Origin: an uncultured Rubritalea sp.
Lineage (GTDB): Bacteria > Verrucomicrobiota > Verrucomicrobiia > Verrucomicrobiales > Akkermansiaceae
Reading direction: 5' to 3'
DNA: 41,700 nucleotides
Assembly: GCA_937923145.1 (NCBI GenBank)
Contig: CALAJT010000021.1
Span: 1-41,700 of the forward strand
Part shown: one piece after another, positions 24,534 to 33,641 of the stretch
How the letters are laid out: each line of letters begins with the position of its first letter
Numbering within the stretch: position 1 is the first letter of the stretch
Program-made: the position numbers and the translations under genes
The notes under the pieces: model-generated
Told to the model about the DNA's origin: nothing
What the model saw: only the letters and a program-made list of their open reading frames with translations
The model's database searches: none

Positions 24534-25760
24534 ATGGAACACAACGTAGTAAAAACAATAATCGGTGCTGTAGCTCTATCAAGCGCAGCAATAGCGGGAC
24601 CAATAGCTGGTCCAGACATCCAAGCTCCACCTGCCCCTAATAGCGGTAGCTTCTGCGACACACTTGGAAACATAGGCAAACTCTACAAGAACAGCGACAA
24701 CCCTTACATTCAAGAGGTAAGTGTATTCGGAAGAGCGCATTTCACTTATGCTCACGTAAATGGCAGCGACTCTGCTGGTAATGACTTTGACCAAGATTTT
24801 GAAGAAGTTCGCCGTGCACGTATTGGTACTAAAATCAAAGCTTTCAATGGCTTCGAGCTACTTTTCAGAGCAAACATGGTAAGCGACAACAAATCTAGAG
24901 GCGGTAATGATCGCGACTGGGGCTACCAAGATTTCGATGAAGCATACCTAAGCTATAACTTCGGCACTATCGCTGGTATCGATGACGTAAAGCTCGGATA
25001 TGGACGATACAAGATCGCTGTTGGAGCAGAAAGTCAACAGTCATCAAAGAAGATCAAAACTGTAGAGCGTTCAGCAATTTCTAACAAAACATTTACTAAT
25101 CGTTACACTGGTTTCCTATTATCAGGTAAGCGTGGTAATGTAGATGCAACAGTAGGTGTTCTTAGCCTCGACGATTCAGACTTCGTAGGTAACTGGGATG
25201 CAGGTAATGCAATCTTCGTAGACACTACTATAAAGATCGGAGCTCATGACTATGACTTTGACGCTCTCTATAATCTCGATGAAGGAACTGCTGACGACCA
25301 AGTCGGTATGGATTTCCTCTTCGCATCATCTATTGCTACTGAGAGAAATATCGGTGGGTGGAATGTTCTATTCAATGCTATCTATGGCCACAATGGTGAT
25401 AGTTCAGCAGCTGGAGCTGGCGACGGCGGCAGCTTCTGGGGCTTCATCGTGCTACCTTCTAAGTTCATTGTAGAAGATAAAGTAGAAGCAGTATTCAGAT
25501 ACCAATATCAAGGATCTTCTAAGCAGAATGGCATCAACACAACTAGACGCTATTTCGGTCAAGCAGTAGGCAACTCAGATGGCTCTGGTGACAACTCACC
25601 AGAAGGTGATCAACACCACAGCATCTATGCTGGTCTTAACTACTACTTCTGTGGTGATCACAGCAAGCTTATGATAGGTGCAGAATATGAAAATCTCAGC
25701 ACTCCTACTGGAACAGCTGACGGAACTACTCTCTGGGCAGCATACAGAATGTATTTCTAA
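24534..25760 (+). CDS. Phosphate-selective-type porin (OprO/OprP family)
   Basis: This 408-residue outer-membrane porin starts with a hydrophobic signal sequence (about 1-22, IIGAVALSSAAIAG). The mature part has the OprO/OprP pattern: an early strand VSVFGRAHFTYAHV, the RRARIGTKIKAFNGFELLFRANM segment in pieces across 87-109, the F-D-E-A-Y-L-S-Y motif, and the GYGRYKIAVGAE turn. It ends in the YRMYF C-terminus expected of BAM substrates. Members form 16-stranded trimers. Whether phosphate is the substrate here cannot be told, because the arginine ladder was not checked. Strong AT-rich upstream sequence and a good terminator suggest a highly expressed single-gene unit. Confidence 0.88.
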   Translation: MEHNVVKTIIGAVALSSAAIAGPIAGPDIQAPPAPNSGSFCDTLGNIGKLYKNSDNPYIQEVSVFGRAHFTYAHVNGSDSAGNDFDQDFEEVRRARIGTKIKAFNGFELLFRANMVSDNKSRGGNDRDWGYQDFDEAYLSYNFGTIAGIDDVKLGYGRYKIAVGAESQQSSKKIKTVERSAISNKTFTNRYTGFLLSGKRGNVDATVGVLSLDDSDFVGNWDAGNAIFVDTTIKIGAHDYDFDALYNLDEGTADDQVGMDFLFASSIATERNIGGWNVLFNAIYGHNGDSSAAGAGDGGSFWGFIVLPSKFIVEDKVEAVFRYQYQGSSKQNGINTTRRYFGQAVGNSDGSGDNSPEGDQHHSIYAGLNYYFCGDHSKLMIGAEYENLSTPTGTADGTTLWAAYRMYF

Positions 25761-25799
25761 GTCATACACTGCATAGCAGCATTAATTACTAATAGCATG

Positions 25800-25834
25800 C
25801 ACGGCTACTCAGAAATGGGTAGCCGTGTTTTTTT
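25800..25834 (+). terminator. Intrinsic terminator of the porin gene
   Basis: CACGGCTAC (25800-25808) and GTAGCCGTG (25819-25827) form a perfect 9-bp stem with a 10-nt loop, followed by seven T residues. The T-run ends at the stop codon of the convergent glycosylase gene. Confidence 0.95.
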
Positions 25835-26561
25835 ACGCCCAGCAGCCGATCTCCTTGAGTTGCTTCATAGCAGCTTCAGCCCAGCCTCTATTAGCAGCTG
25901 GAGATGCAGGTGATGGGTGTAGGATTCGAGCTACCTTAGCTTTGTAGTCCGGTAAAAATTCTTTTAATACTAGCTGAAGTTGCTTTTCAGCAAAGGCACC
26001 AACACCGATGAGATACTCAGGTTGCATCTGCTCTATAATAGTCGCCAAATGTTTCCTACAAGCAATGTCTACTGGAGCAGATTCTGCTTTAAGCAGCTTA
26101 TCAGGTGTGATGTTACGACCAGTCTCCCCCATCCATACTAATGGGCAGAAATTAGTAACGTAGTGGTCTCTAAAAAAGTCTTCGGCATCAGGAAACTCTT
26201 CTGAAAATAATCCCCATAGTCTTTTCCCACTGACTTCAGAGCGTGGGCAGCCGAAACCTTGGATAGGTCGCTTAGGGTGCTCATTCTCTGGTTGATTCAC
26301 CAGAGTGTTGATACCCATCCATTCAGAAACAGATTCTATTTCTCCGAAGGGAACTCCTGTCTGCGCCATCCCCCATGGCCCTGGATTCATACCTAAGAAA
26401 AGAACCTTTTTCTTACCCTGAGCATAGCGATCTAGATAGAGTGCGTGAGGGGTCCATGCGTAATCTAGCGGATTATACACATGGGTGACAGGATCAGAAA
26501 ACTTGAGCCCTGATAATTCTTTGACTAAATTTTGTGCTGCTGCTTTGAGAATCTTAGACAT
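25833..26561 (-). CDS. SMUG1-like uracil-DNA glycosylase
   Basis: This 242-residue protein matches the SMUG1 group (UDG family 3). The catalytic loop GMNPGPWGMAQTGVPFGE (57-74) includes the conserved Asn59, and the DNA-intercalation loop HPSPASPAANRGW (215-227) includes the catalytic His. SMUG1 removes uracil and some oxidised pyrimidines from DNA and starts base excision repair. Bacterial SMUG1 proteins are scattered and often occur in Verrucomicrobia and related groups. The gene starts two bases after the methyltransferase stop and is the last of a three-gene operon beginning with parB. Confidence 0.92.
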   Translation of the reverse strand: MSKILKAAAQNLVKELSGLKFSDPVTHVYNPLDYAWTPHALYLDRYAQGKKKVLFLGMNPGPWGMAQTGVPFGEIESVSEWMGINTLVNQPENEHPKRPIQGFGCPRSEVSGKRLWGLFSEEFPDAEDFFRDHYVTNFCPLVWMGETGRNITPDKLLKAESAPVDIACRKHLATIIEQMQPEYLIGVGAFAEKQLQLVLKEFLPDYKAKVARILHPSPASPAANRGWAEAAMKQLKEIGCWA

Positions 26562-26563
26562 GG

Positions 26564-27589
26564 TTATTTACGCGCTAAAAAAAGCTTAAATCCATTCTCT
26601 TCACGGAGTAATCGATGCGAGCGGAACTGCTCCTGTATCTCCTTTTCATAAGGCAAATGTAGGTTTGCCACTAAGTAGAGTGTCCCTCCTGGCTTTAAAA
26701 TAGCAGCTGCTTGTTTAATGAATGTTTTACCCAGTTCAAAAGAGGCGTCCTGTGCTTCGTGAAATGGAGGATTCATCACCACCATATCAAATGGGCGCTC
26801 ATGCGGGACTTTTGCCGTCACATCTACCCAATGATATTCGACACGATCAGAAAGTTCTGTTAGATTCTGCTTCGCGCATTCTAGTGCTCTGTAATCTAGC
26901 TCATAGAGACAGAGTTTTTTCATCTTCTGTCGTTTAGTAGAGAGGATCGTGTGTGATAGAAATCCATAGCCAGCACCTAGATCAGCCACACTTCCATACC
27001 AAGATTCCTCCTTCAAGACTTCAGCCAATAATTTAGACCCTGTATCTATCTTCTCTGCTGAGAAAACTCCAGGCACCGTCACCAGCTCAGTCCCTTTGAC
27101 ACATTTCGGCTTATTCAGCGACGTCCACTTCCTTGCTAGCAGTTGATCATATTTACTACTAGTCTGGAAAATTCTACACTTCGCTTTTGAAGTAGTGACT
27201 ACTTCAGCGAAAAGTTTACTAATATCTTTCTTCAAACGTGACGCTCCTGTCCTGTTAGGGATGATCGTTAACCATGTACCCTCTGGGTCTAAGCACTTCG
27301 TGAAATGTCCAATTGTAGCGATGTTCTCAGTAGCAAACTTGGTTGCAAAATGAATGACATTATCAAAACTACCTGTCACTTCATCAAATTCCTGAACCGT
27401 AGATGTCTTCTCTTTCGTCCATAGATCTGCCGTAGTTGCTAGTGAGCAGAAAACAGTGATCTCATGCTCACTTAGGAACTCTAAGTAATCTCCTGGAGCT
27501 GCATTGATGAGTAGAGTCCGCCCAGCCTTAAGCGGCTGTTCTTCATTAGCGAGAACTTCTAGATGGAATTTAAGCGCTTTAGCCTGCAA
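26564..27589 (-). CDS. RsmC/RlmG-like class I rRNA methyltransferase
   Basis: This 341-residue protein has two parts: a degenerate N-terminal domain (1-160) without an intact SAM motif, and a C-terminal methyltransferase with VADLGAGYGFLS (201-212), an acidic YELD after strand 2, and the catalytic MNPPFHEAQD (272-281). Duplicated Rossmann domains with NPPFH are the RsmC/RlmG pattern, enzymes that make m2G in 16S or 23S rRNA. Which base is modified cannot be said. No in-frame ATG exists before residue 220, and the best start is TTG at 27587-27589, six bases after the parB stop. It is the middle gene of the parB operon. Confidence 0.82.
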   Translation of the reverse strand: MQAKALKFHLEVLANEEQPLKAGRTLLINAAPGDYLEFLSEHEITVFCSLATTADLWTKEKTSTVQEFDEVTGSFDNVIHFATKFATENIATIGHFTKCLDPEGTWLTIIPNRTGASRLKKDISKLFAEVVTTSKAKCRIFQTSSKYDQLLARKWTSLNKPKCVKGTELVTVPGVFSAEKIDTGSKLLAEVLKEESWYGSVADLGAGYGFLSHTILSTKRQKMKKLCLYELDYRALECAKQNLTELSDRVEYHWVDVTAKVPHERPFDMVVMNPPFHEAQDASFELGKTFIKQAAAILKPGGTLYLVANLHLPYEKEIQEQFRSHRLLREENGFKLFLARK

Positions 27590-27594
27590 AACGA

Positions 27595-28518
27595 TTAAAA
27601 GTCAGAAAGTGAAACTCCGAGTAGGTCTAGAATACGGTTAAGATCTTTATTACCGTAGTATTCTATCTCTATCTTACCCTTCTTCGCTGAATGCTGGATT
27701 TGCACACGAGTAGAGAAATCACTCTGCAGCTTTTCTTCTATTTGCTTAATAAGCGCATCCTCTTCCGCACTCCCTGCTCCTGTATTTCCAGAAACTTGAG
27801 TTGCAGTTTTCGGTTTATTAAATTCTTGAGCTAGCTTCTCGGTAGCACGCACTGTGAGCTTTTTCTTGATCACTTGATCAGCTGCTAAAAGTTGAGCATC
27901 AATATCTTTTAGCGATAAAATAGCCTTCGCGTGACCTACTGAAATTCTGCTCTGCGCTACCATAGACTGCACATCTTCATGCAGATCTAACAGGCGCATT
28001 GCATTTGCAACACTTGCTCTAGATTTACCCACGCGGTTTGCTATTTCATCCTGCTTTAAGGAGAATTCTTTAGCTAGCCTTACATAGCCAGCCGCTTCTT
28101 CGATCGCATTGAGGTCTTCACGTTGAAGGTTCTCTATCAATGCCATTTCTAGCACATCACGGTCACTCGCTTTACGAACGATCACAGGGACTGTCTTAAG
28201 ACCGAGATTCGATGATGCTCTCCAGCGTCTCTCACCAGCGATGAGTTCTAGCTTCCCGTCCACCTCTCTTACAATCAATGGCTGAATGATCCCGTGCTGA
28301 GAGATCGAGTCCATTAGGTCATCGAGCATGCCTTCTGTAAAATGCTTACGTGGCTGAAGAGGAGATGCGGTGATCTGACCGATAGGCACATTTCTCACAT
28401 CGTTCTCATGTGTTCCAGGACCAGCTTTCTGATTACCTGGTCCGGTGATAGAAGACCCCAGTCCCTGAGTTTTAATAAGAGCACCGAGCCCTTTTCCTAA
28501 TGCCTGTTTCTTTGCCAT
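27595..28518 (-). CDS. parB: Chromosome partitioning protein ParB
   Basis: This 307-residue protein binds parS and slides on DNA as a CTP-dependent clamp that loads SMC. The N-terminal MAKKQALGKGLGALI motif recruits ParA, the ParB/Srx fold has the CTP-binding boxes GERRWRA (95-101) and ENLQREDLN (129-137), and the helix-turn-helix follows (QDEIANRVGKSRASVANAMRLL, split about 156-177). The C-terminal dimerisation helix ends in LDLLGVSLSDF. No parA precedes it: the next gene upstream is a thioredoxin on the opposite strand. No 16-bp parS site was found in the window. It heads a three-gene operon. Confidence 0.96.
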   Translation of the reverse strand: MAKKQALGKGLGALIKTQGLGSSITGPGNQKAGPGTHENDVRNVPIGQITASPLQPRKHFTEGMLDDLMDSISQHGIIQPLIVREVDGKLELIAGERRWRASSNLGLKTVPVIVRKASDRDVLEMALIENLQREDLNAIEEAAGYVRLAKEFSLKQDEIANRVGKSRASVANAMRLLDLHEDVQSMVAQSRISVGHAKAILSLKDIDAQLLAADQVIKKKLTVRATEKLAQEFNKPKTATQVSGNTGAGSAEEDALIKQIEEKLQSDFSTRVQIQHSAKKGKIEIEYYGNKDLNRILDLLGVSLSDF

Positions 28519-28653
28519 GTGATCATGAGTTTAAATCGCAATTAGTACGTTTGGCAAAGAAGTTTTACGTATTTCGCATAAGTGAATGATTGTGCATAAG
28601 TATATTTTTTTCTTTTTTAGAATAATTCTCTGACCGTGACGCTCTTAAAGTAT

Positions 28654-29583
28654 ATGAAAGCACAATTACTCACAAAATTAGCCGCATTTTCGCTATTAGC
28701 TACCACAGTATTCGGTGCTGGAGATGGCTGGATGACTGATTTCGAAGCCGCTAAGAAAAAAGCTGCTACTGAGAACAAAGATCTACTAGTAGAATTCACA
28801 GGTTCTGACTGGTGCCCACCCTGCAAGATGCTCAACGAAAATGTCTTCTCTAAGCCTGAATTCGTAAAAAATGCTTCTGAAAAGTTTGTCCTCGTGGCAC
28901 TAGATTTCCCAAGAGAGAAAAAACTTCCTGCAGCTGAGAAAGCGCAAAATGATAAACTCATTGCTCACTACGGTGTAGAGGCATTCCCTACAATTCTACT
29001 CTGTGATACAAATGGCTTACCATACGCCAGTCACGGCTTTGCACAGGGTGGACCTAGTCAATACCTAGCATCGCTCACTAGTAAGATACCAGCTAAGACT
29101 AAATTTAAAGAGGCTGTAGCTGCTGCTCAAAAACTTGAAGGCAAAGCGAAAGCGAAAGCTCTCTGGTCAGCAATCAATGCTCTAGAGGGAGTCCCAGTAG
29201 CAATGAGCTTCAAATCCGTGCTCAAGTCTATTGAGACAGCTGATCCCACTGACAGTAAAATAGCAGGTATCCAAATGGACGCAGATATGGCAGCGCTTAA
29301 GGAGGGTGACGACTACAAGCCTCTGTTCGCAAAATTTGATACTTATCTTGATGCGACTAAACTACAGGGAGCAGAGAAGCAGCAGATAATGACTAAGAAA
29401 CTCGATATTCTTTATAAGATGAAAGACTTTGATGGCATGAGAAGAATTCTAAATGAGATCATTGCTGTCGATCCTGAATCCAGAGTAGGTAAAGGTCTCA
29501 CAGGCATCAAACCTAGAATTGACATGATGGAAGAAGCCTACAAGAAAGAGCAAACGACTAAAAAACCAGCGGTCATAAAATAA
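28654..29583 (+). CDS. Exported thioredoxin-fold protein with C-terminal helical domain
   Basis: With the ATG at 28654 the protein has 309 residues; the frame also has a GTG at 28636, which is less likely. Residues 1-22 (MKAQLLTKLAAFSLLATTVFGA) are a Sec signal peptide. The thioredoxin domain (about 24-145) carries the redox motif CPPC (54-57) and the cis-Pro in AFPTILLCD. Beyond it lies a 150-residue helical region rich in Lys and Ala resembling a TPR-like or helical repeat domain. Such proteins act as periplasmic disulfide reductases or isomerases. The partner is unknown. It is followed by a strong terminator and is divergent from parB. Confidence 0.87.
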   Translation: MKAQLLTKLAAFSLLATTVFGAGDGWMTDFEAAKKKAATENKDLLVEFTGSDWCPPCKMLNENVFSKPEFVKNASEKFVLVALDFPREKKLPAAEKAQNDKLIAHYGVEAFPTILLCDTNGLPYASHGFAQGGPSQYLASLTSKIPAKTKFKEAVAAAQKLEGKAKAKALWSAINALEGVPVAMSFKSVLKSIETADPTDSKIAGIQMDADMAALKEGDDYKPLFAKFDTYLDATKLQGAEKQQIMTKKLDILYKMKDFDGMRRILNEIIAVDPESRVGKGLTGIKPRIDMMEEAYKKEQTTKKPAVIK

Positions 29584-29624
29584 ATAATTTTTTCATAATA
29601 TAGTGTTACCCCTCTAGCAGGGGT

Positions 29625-29665
29625 AGAGGGAAGGAACTTAGAAAAGTTCCTTCCCTCTTTGTTTT
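29625..29665 (+). terminator. Strong intrinsic terminator after the thioredoxin gene
   Basis: A perfect 14-bp stem, AGAGGGAAGGAACT (29625-29638) with AGTTCCTTCCCTCT (29645-29658), has a six-base loop and is followed by TTGTTTTT. Confidence 0.95.
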
Positions 29666-29859
29666 TCAGATAAATCTTGCAATTTCAATGATTTGCACCC
29701 ATGGAGACGCGGTTAGGAGTTCAAAAGGGGCTCCCAACAATATTGGCAAATAGCCAAATAGCCGCTAATTGATAGGTTTTAGTCTCTGCATACGATGCAG
29801 TGAGTTTCAGTAGATCATGTGCGGCTTTCCCAATAACGGGATTTTAACCACACATTATT
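29666..29859 (+). other. Leader region of the DEAD-box helicase gene
   Basis: These 194 bases have no gene. They contain a short AAATAGCC tandem pair near 29750-29760, a small TCCC/GGGA hairpin followed by TTTT close to the start codon (about 29829-29845), and a GGAG...CTCC pairing near 29710-29730. Cold-shock helicase genes in other bacteria often have long structured 5' leaders. No promoter could be fixed. Confidence 0.35.
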
Positions 29860-31596
29860 ATGACTGATACTACCTTTGAGAGCCTAGGGCTCTCCAAGCC
29901 ACTTCTGGACGCTGTGAATTCACTAGGATTCGAGCAGCCATCGCAAATTCAAGCACTAGCTATACCACGTATTCTCGCTGGAGACGACATCGTAGGTCTC
30001 TCTGAGACAGGTTCTGGTAAGACTGCTGCATTCACTCTCCCTGCACTCGAAATGATCGATGCTGAGGTGACTCGCCCGCAAGTTCTTATTCTCTCTCCTA
30101 CTCGTGAACTCTGTGTTCAGGTCTGTGAGGAAGTTCAGAGACTGGGAAAAAACATGCAATCTATGAGAGCTGTGCCGGTCTATGGTGGAGCACCTATCGA
30201 TAGACAGATAAAAGGACTCCGCGGATCACAAATGGTCGTAGGAACTCCTGGTCGCCTGATGGACCACCTCCGCAGAGGCACGCTGAAGACTGGCGATCTC
30301 AAGCTCGTCATTCTCGATGAAGCAGATCGCATGCTTGACATGGGATTCCGTGAAGACATGGAAGAAATTCTAGGACAAATCAAAGGCAAGCGCCAGACAC
30401 TTTTCTTCTCAGCTACGATGAACCGTAAAGTTGAGAACCTTATCAAGCGATTCGGCAATAGCCCTGCGACTGTCGAAGTGGAGCGCAAGACACGCACCGT
30501 GGAAGCGATCGATCAGATGTATTATGAAGTGCGCACTCGCTCTAAGGTAGAGGTGCTTTCACGACTGTTAGACACAATGACTTTAAGACTCGCAGTGGTA
30601 TTCTGTAATACGAAACGTGCTGTGGACGAAACAACCGAAGCTCTTCTTGCTCGTGGCTACGCTGCGGACAGACTGCACGGTGATGTGACTCAGCAGATGC
30701 GTGAGCGTGTTCTTAAGCGTTTCCGCGATGGCACAGTAGAAGTTCTAGTAGCGACTGACGTTGCTGCTCGTGGACTTGATATCGATGATGTCGATGCTGT
30801 GTTTAACTACGACTTACCACAAGATTTCGAAGACTACATTCACCGTGTGGGAAGAACAGGAAGAGCTGGGCGTGAAGGTAAAGCTATCAGTTTTGTATTC
30901 GGTAAGGATGTCTGGCGTCTGCAAGGGATCGAGAGATTCACGCGTCAGAAGATCCGCCGTGAGCGCATTCCTACTAAGGAAGATGTTGAGGGCAAACGTG
31001 CTGACATTCTATTTGATAGTGTGAAGGAGAAGATCGAGGCAGGTGGAGCTGCTGACTATAAGCACTACATCGACCGTCTTCTAGAGCACGGGCACACAGC
31101 GACAGATATCGCATCCGCACTCTTCTCACAACTCCGTGACACACTAGGTCGTGAAGGTGAAGAAATTCAGGAAGACCGCCCAGGTGGTGACCGCGGGAGT
31201 GACCGTAAAGAGCGTAATGACCGTGGCAGAAATGATCGCAGTGATCGTGGACGTGACCGTGATCGTGGTGATCGTGGTGGACGCGAGCGCGGAGAACGCA
31301 GTGACCGTAGCAAGAGCCGTGAAGGTGATCGCCGCAGAGATCCTCAGCTAGCTGCTGGAATGACACAGCTCTTTATAGGACTCGGTAGCCAGCTCGGCAT
31401 CAGCCCAGGAGAGATCGCAGGGATGGTATACTCAGAGTGTAATATTAAAAATGGCTCACTCGGCCGAATTCGCATGTTTCCTAAGCATTGCCTAGTGCAA
31501 GTTCAGGAATCAGACGCAGACGGCATCTGTGCTGATCTGAAGCGCGCTAAATTGAGAGGTAAATCCTTCGCAACTTACCGTGATAGAGACCTATAG
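29860..31596 (+). CDS. DEAD-box RNA helicase with C-terminal DbpA-type RNA-binding domain
   Basis: This 578-residue ATP-dependent RNA helicase has the full motif set: Q-motif region [14 protein letters not shown], Walker A TGSGKT (50-55), PTRELCVQV, the DEAD box [17 protein letters not shown] (FFSATMN), and motif [13 protein letters not shown]. Residues about 437-497 are a disordered Arg/Asp/Gly-rich linker (DRG, DRSDRG repeats). The last 80 residues form a DbpA-type RNA-binding domain ([20 protein letters not shown]). This is the architecture of DeaD/CsdA and DbpA helicases in ribosome assembly and cold adaptation. Subfamily within that group is not certain. The gene follows a strong terminator and has a long leader. 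Confidence 0.94.
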   Translation: MTDTTFESLGLSKPLLDAVNSLGFEQPSQIQALAIPRILAGDDIVGLSETGSGKTAAFTLPALEMIDAEVTRPQVLILSPTRELCVQVCEEVQRLGKNMQSMRAVPVYGGAPIDRQIKGLRGSQMVVGTPGRLMDHLRRGTLKTGDLKLVILDEADRMLDMGFREDMEEILGQIKGKRQTLFFSATMNRKVENLIKRFGNSPATVEVERKTRTVEAIDQMYYEVRTRSKVEVLSRLLDTMTLRLAVVFCNTKRAVDETTEALLARGYAADRLHGDVTQQMRERVLKRFRDGTVEVLVATDVAARGLDIDDVDAVFNYDLPQDFEDYIHRVGRTGRAGREGKAISFVFGKDVWRLQGIERFTRQKIRRERIPTKEDVEGKRADILFDSVKEKIEAGGAADYKHYIDRLLEHGHTATDIASALFSQLRDTLGREGEEIQEDRPGGDRGSDRKERNDRGRNDRSDRGRDRDRGDRGGRERGERSDRSKSREGDRRRDPQLAAGMTQLFIGLGSQLGISPGEIAGMVYSECNIKNGSLGRIRMFPKHCLVQVQESDADGICADLKRAKLRGKSFATYRDRDL

Positions 31597-31711
31597 GACA
31601 TATTTTAGAAAAGCCCTGTATTACTTGACTCCCAAACATTTAGAGACTAGCTTGCGCTTAATTACGAATCAAAAAACATACAAGTTTAAACCTCAAGGCA
31701 TTACAACGATC

Positions 31712-32308
31712 ATGAAAAAGATAGTCATCCTCTCAACAGCACTCTCTAGCGCATTCTTACTCGCTAACTGCGGTCCAGCATATTCATCTGGAGCTCAAGC
31801 ACCTGCTAGCAAACCTTACTTAGAGGGATACCAGACTCAGCCTACCAAAGAAGAAGTCGGCTACTGGGATGGTGATGGTGTAGAAGGAGCAGCTAAAATC
31901 AAACTCAATATAGCTCAGCAGAAAGCTTACTTTTATAAAGGAAATCAACTCGTAGGGCAATCTCCAATCTCATCTGGCGATTCAACTCACAAGACTCCTA
32001 AAGGAACATTCAAAGTCACTCAAAAGAGCCCTGATCATAGGTCATCTCTTTATGGCGTGATTAAAGATAATACTACTGGTGAAATCATCATAGCTGATGC
32101 CGATTCTAGAATTAATAAACCAAAGGCAGGGCAGTCATATGAAGGAGCAGATATGAAACACTTCCTAAGATTTAATGGGGCAATCGGCATGCATAAAGGG
32201 CATCTACCCGGCTACCCAGCATCACACGGTTGCGTAAGACTTCCTGGACACATGGCTAAGATTTTCTTTGAGAATTCTAAATACGGCACTCCTGTTATAG
32301 TAGAATAA
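31712..32308 (+). CDS. L,D-transpeptidase (YkuD) lipoprotein
   Basis: With the ATG at 31712 the protein has 198 residues and starts MKKIVILSTALSSAFLLANC, a lipoprotein signal with the lipobox LANC and lipidated Cys20. An upstream in-frame start at 31580 would overlap the helicase and bury the signal, so it is rejected. Residues about 70-198 form the YkuD domain with the catalytic SHGCVRL motif (His172, Cys174) and the usual conserved H in AIGMHKGH. L,D-transpeptidases make 3-3 peptidoglycan cross-links or attach lipoproteins to peptidoglycan. Being itself a lipoprotein it should work at an envelope membrane facing the periplasm. Confidence 0.92.
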   Translation: MKKIVILSTALSSAFLLANCGPAYSSGAQAPASKPYLEGYQTQPTKEEVGYWDGDGVEGAAKIKLNIAQQKAYFYKGNQLVGQSPISSGDSTHKTPKGTFKVTQKSPDHRSSLYGVIKDNTTGEIIIADADSRINKPKAGQSYEGADMKHFLRFNGAIGMHKGHLPGYPASHGCVRLPGHMAKIFFENSKYGTPVIVE

Positions 32309-32354
32309 GCTCTACTTTCTGCTTTCCAATAACCCTTCAACATTATCAAACGCG

Positions 32355-32693
32355 ATGGCACTAAATGACCGAAAGGAAATTTCCATCACCAAGGCGGCAG
32401 AACTGATCCAGTCTGATACGCCTCCCCTGCTTATCGATTGTCGTGAGCAGCATGAGCATGATCTATGCCGTATAGAGGGAGCAGTTCTTGTCCCTCTATC
32501 CTCCTTTTCCGGAAGAGCTGAGGCACTACTTCAGCATATAGATCAGCAAGCTCTGATCTATTGTCATCATGGTGTTAGATCCTTACATGCAGTGGAATAT
32601 CTAGCTCAACAAGGATTCCACAACACACTAAGCATGCAAGGCGGAATTGACCTATGGTCACTTAAAATTGATTCTGCTATTGCACGCTACTGA
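32355..32693 (+). CDS. Single-domain rhodanese-like protein
   Basis: This 112-residue cytoplasmic protein is a lone rhodanese domain. The opening ITKAAELIQSDTPPLLIDCRE is the CH2A-type segment, and the active-site loop is CHHGVRS with Cys70, the persulfide-carrying residue. Single-domain rhodaneses transfer sulfane sulfur in thiol metabolism or tRNA modification (GlpE/PspE-like). It follows the L,D-transpeptidase by 46 bases on the same strand, possibly in one transcript, without obvious functional link. A bidirectional hairpin lies about 45 bases downstream. Confidence 0.92.
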   Translation: MALNDRKEISITKAAELIQSDTPPLLIDCREQHEHDLCRIEGAVLVPLSSFSGRAEALLQHIDQQALIYCHHGVRSLHAVEYLAQQGFHNTLSMQGGIDLWSLKIDSAIARY

Positions 32694-32732
32694 TCTCGCA
32701 GCAAAAGGGAAAAGCAACGACACCAGAGCAAG

Positions 32733-32768
32733 AAAAAACCAGTGAGCCAAGTTAATGGTCACTGGTTT
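32733..32768 (-). terminator. Hairpin terminator between rhodanese and pseudopilin genes
   Basis: AAACCAGTGA (32736-32745) and TCACTGGTTT (32759-32768) are perfect 10-bp arms around a 13-nt loop. On the minus strand the stem is followed by a T-run (plus-strand A-run 32733-32738), so it serves the pseudopilin gene and may also stop the convergent rhodanese transcript. Confidence 0.8.
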
Positions 32769-32791
32769 GAAATTATATATTATTTACGCTA

Positions 32792-33481
32792 TTAACGTGG
32801 GTCAGGATATAGGAATTCAGGAGGATCTGTGTCTCTGAAAGTATTGTTACCCGTAGAAAACATGTCGACATCTGAACCGCCAACTTTGATATTTACGATC
32901 TCAGACTGTTCATCTATTTCAAGTGAGTCAACTGATCCATCTGTCTTAAGAACAACAGCCTTACCATTATACTTCTGAAAGTCGAAAGTACCATCAGCAG
33001 AAGCTAATGGAGCAGCCATAAGTGGTGCACCGTCTCTTGATCTAGGAGCATCTACATACATGAATCCAACTTCACCTTTCTCACAAGCTTCTGCGAAGTC
33101 ATTATTGCTATCGCCGATGTCGTTATCAGGCTCTCTAGAGATGATACTTGGAGCGAAGAAGATAGCCTCAGATCTTACAGTTACGAGTCTTTGGAGTAAC
33201 TGACGGAAACAGTCATTTGAATTAGCTGCTGCCGCGCCTTCAACATTGCCTTCATCAACTATTTGTGCACCTGGACGAGTCCCCTCTTCGATTTGGAATT
33301 CAGTGAATGCAAGAAGACACTGCTTAGCGTGTCCTACTGCTTTAGTTCTGTCTGCTTCTCTTGTCTTGTTAAGGACAAGTGGTGTGGCGATAGATGCGAG
33401 AACCGCAATAATCGCCATCACAACGAGTAGCTCCACTAGTGTGAAACCCTTTCTTGATGGTCTATTTGTATTTATTTTCAT
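32792..33481 (-). CDS. Type II secretion / type IV pilin-like pseudopilin (prepilin-type N-terminus)
   Basis: This 229-residue protein has a class III signal: a short basic leader to RKG (cleavage before Phe13), then FTLVELLVVMAIIAVLASIA with the conserved Glu at mature position 5. The rest is a soluble domain with GspG/GspH-like loops and no disulfide pair. The C-terminus DTDPPEFLYPDPR is Pro-rich. Verrucomicrobia encode many such single prepilin-like proteins outside secretion operons, and their role is usually unknown. No prepilin peptidase or secretin gene is near. The upstream region contains a perfect 23-bp palindrome. Confidence 0.88.
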   Translation of the reverse strand: MKINTNRPSRKGFTLVELLVVMAIIAVLASIATPLVLNKTREADRTKAVGHAKQCLLAFTEFQIEEGTRPGAQIVDEGNVEGAAAANSNDCFRQLLQRLVTVRSEAIFFAPSIISREPDNDIGDSNNDFAEACEKGEVGFMYVDAPRSRDGAPLMAAPLASADGTFDFQKYNGKAVVLKTDGSVDSLEIDEQSEIVNIKVGGSDVDMFSTGNNTFRDTDPPEFLYPDPR

Positions 33482-33537
33482 ATTATTTTTATGGTTGGTA
33501 TTATGTTTACCCAGCTATTGCCAGGTGATTTGTATGT

Positions 33538-33560
33538 ATGTAGATTAATATAATCTACAT
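33538..33560. promoter_or_regulatory. Perfect palindrome upstream of the pseudopilin gene
   Basis: Arms ATGTAGATTA (33538-33547) and TAATCTACAT (33551-33560) surround a three-base centre. It begins 57 bases upstream of the pseudopilin ATG, a typical operator position. The half-site TGTAGAT recurs in a palindrome next to dprA. Confidence 0.5.
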
Positions 33561-33641
33561 TTAAAGAGTATCATTTCCCCTATACTCGGCAAGGAAAAAG
33601 AAGATGACTAGTATTAATTCTACTTGCTATTGCTTGATCAT

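Noticed and set aside
30974..31366. Histidine-rich open frame on the minus strand within the DEAD-box gene
   Set aside because: It mirrors the repetitive Arg/Asp codons of the helicase linker and has no independent support.
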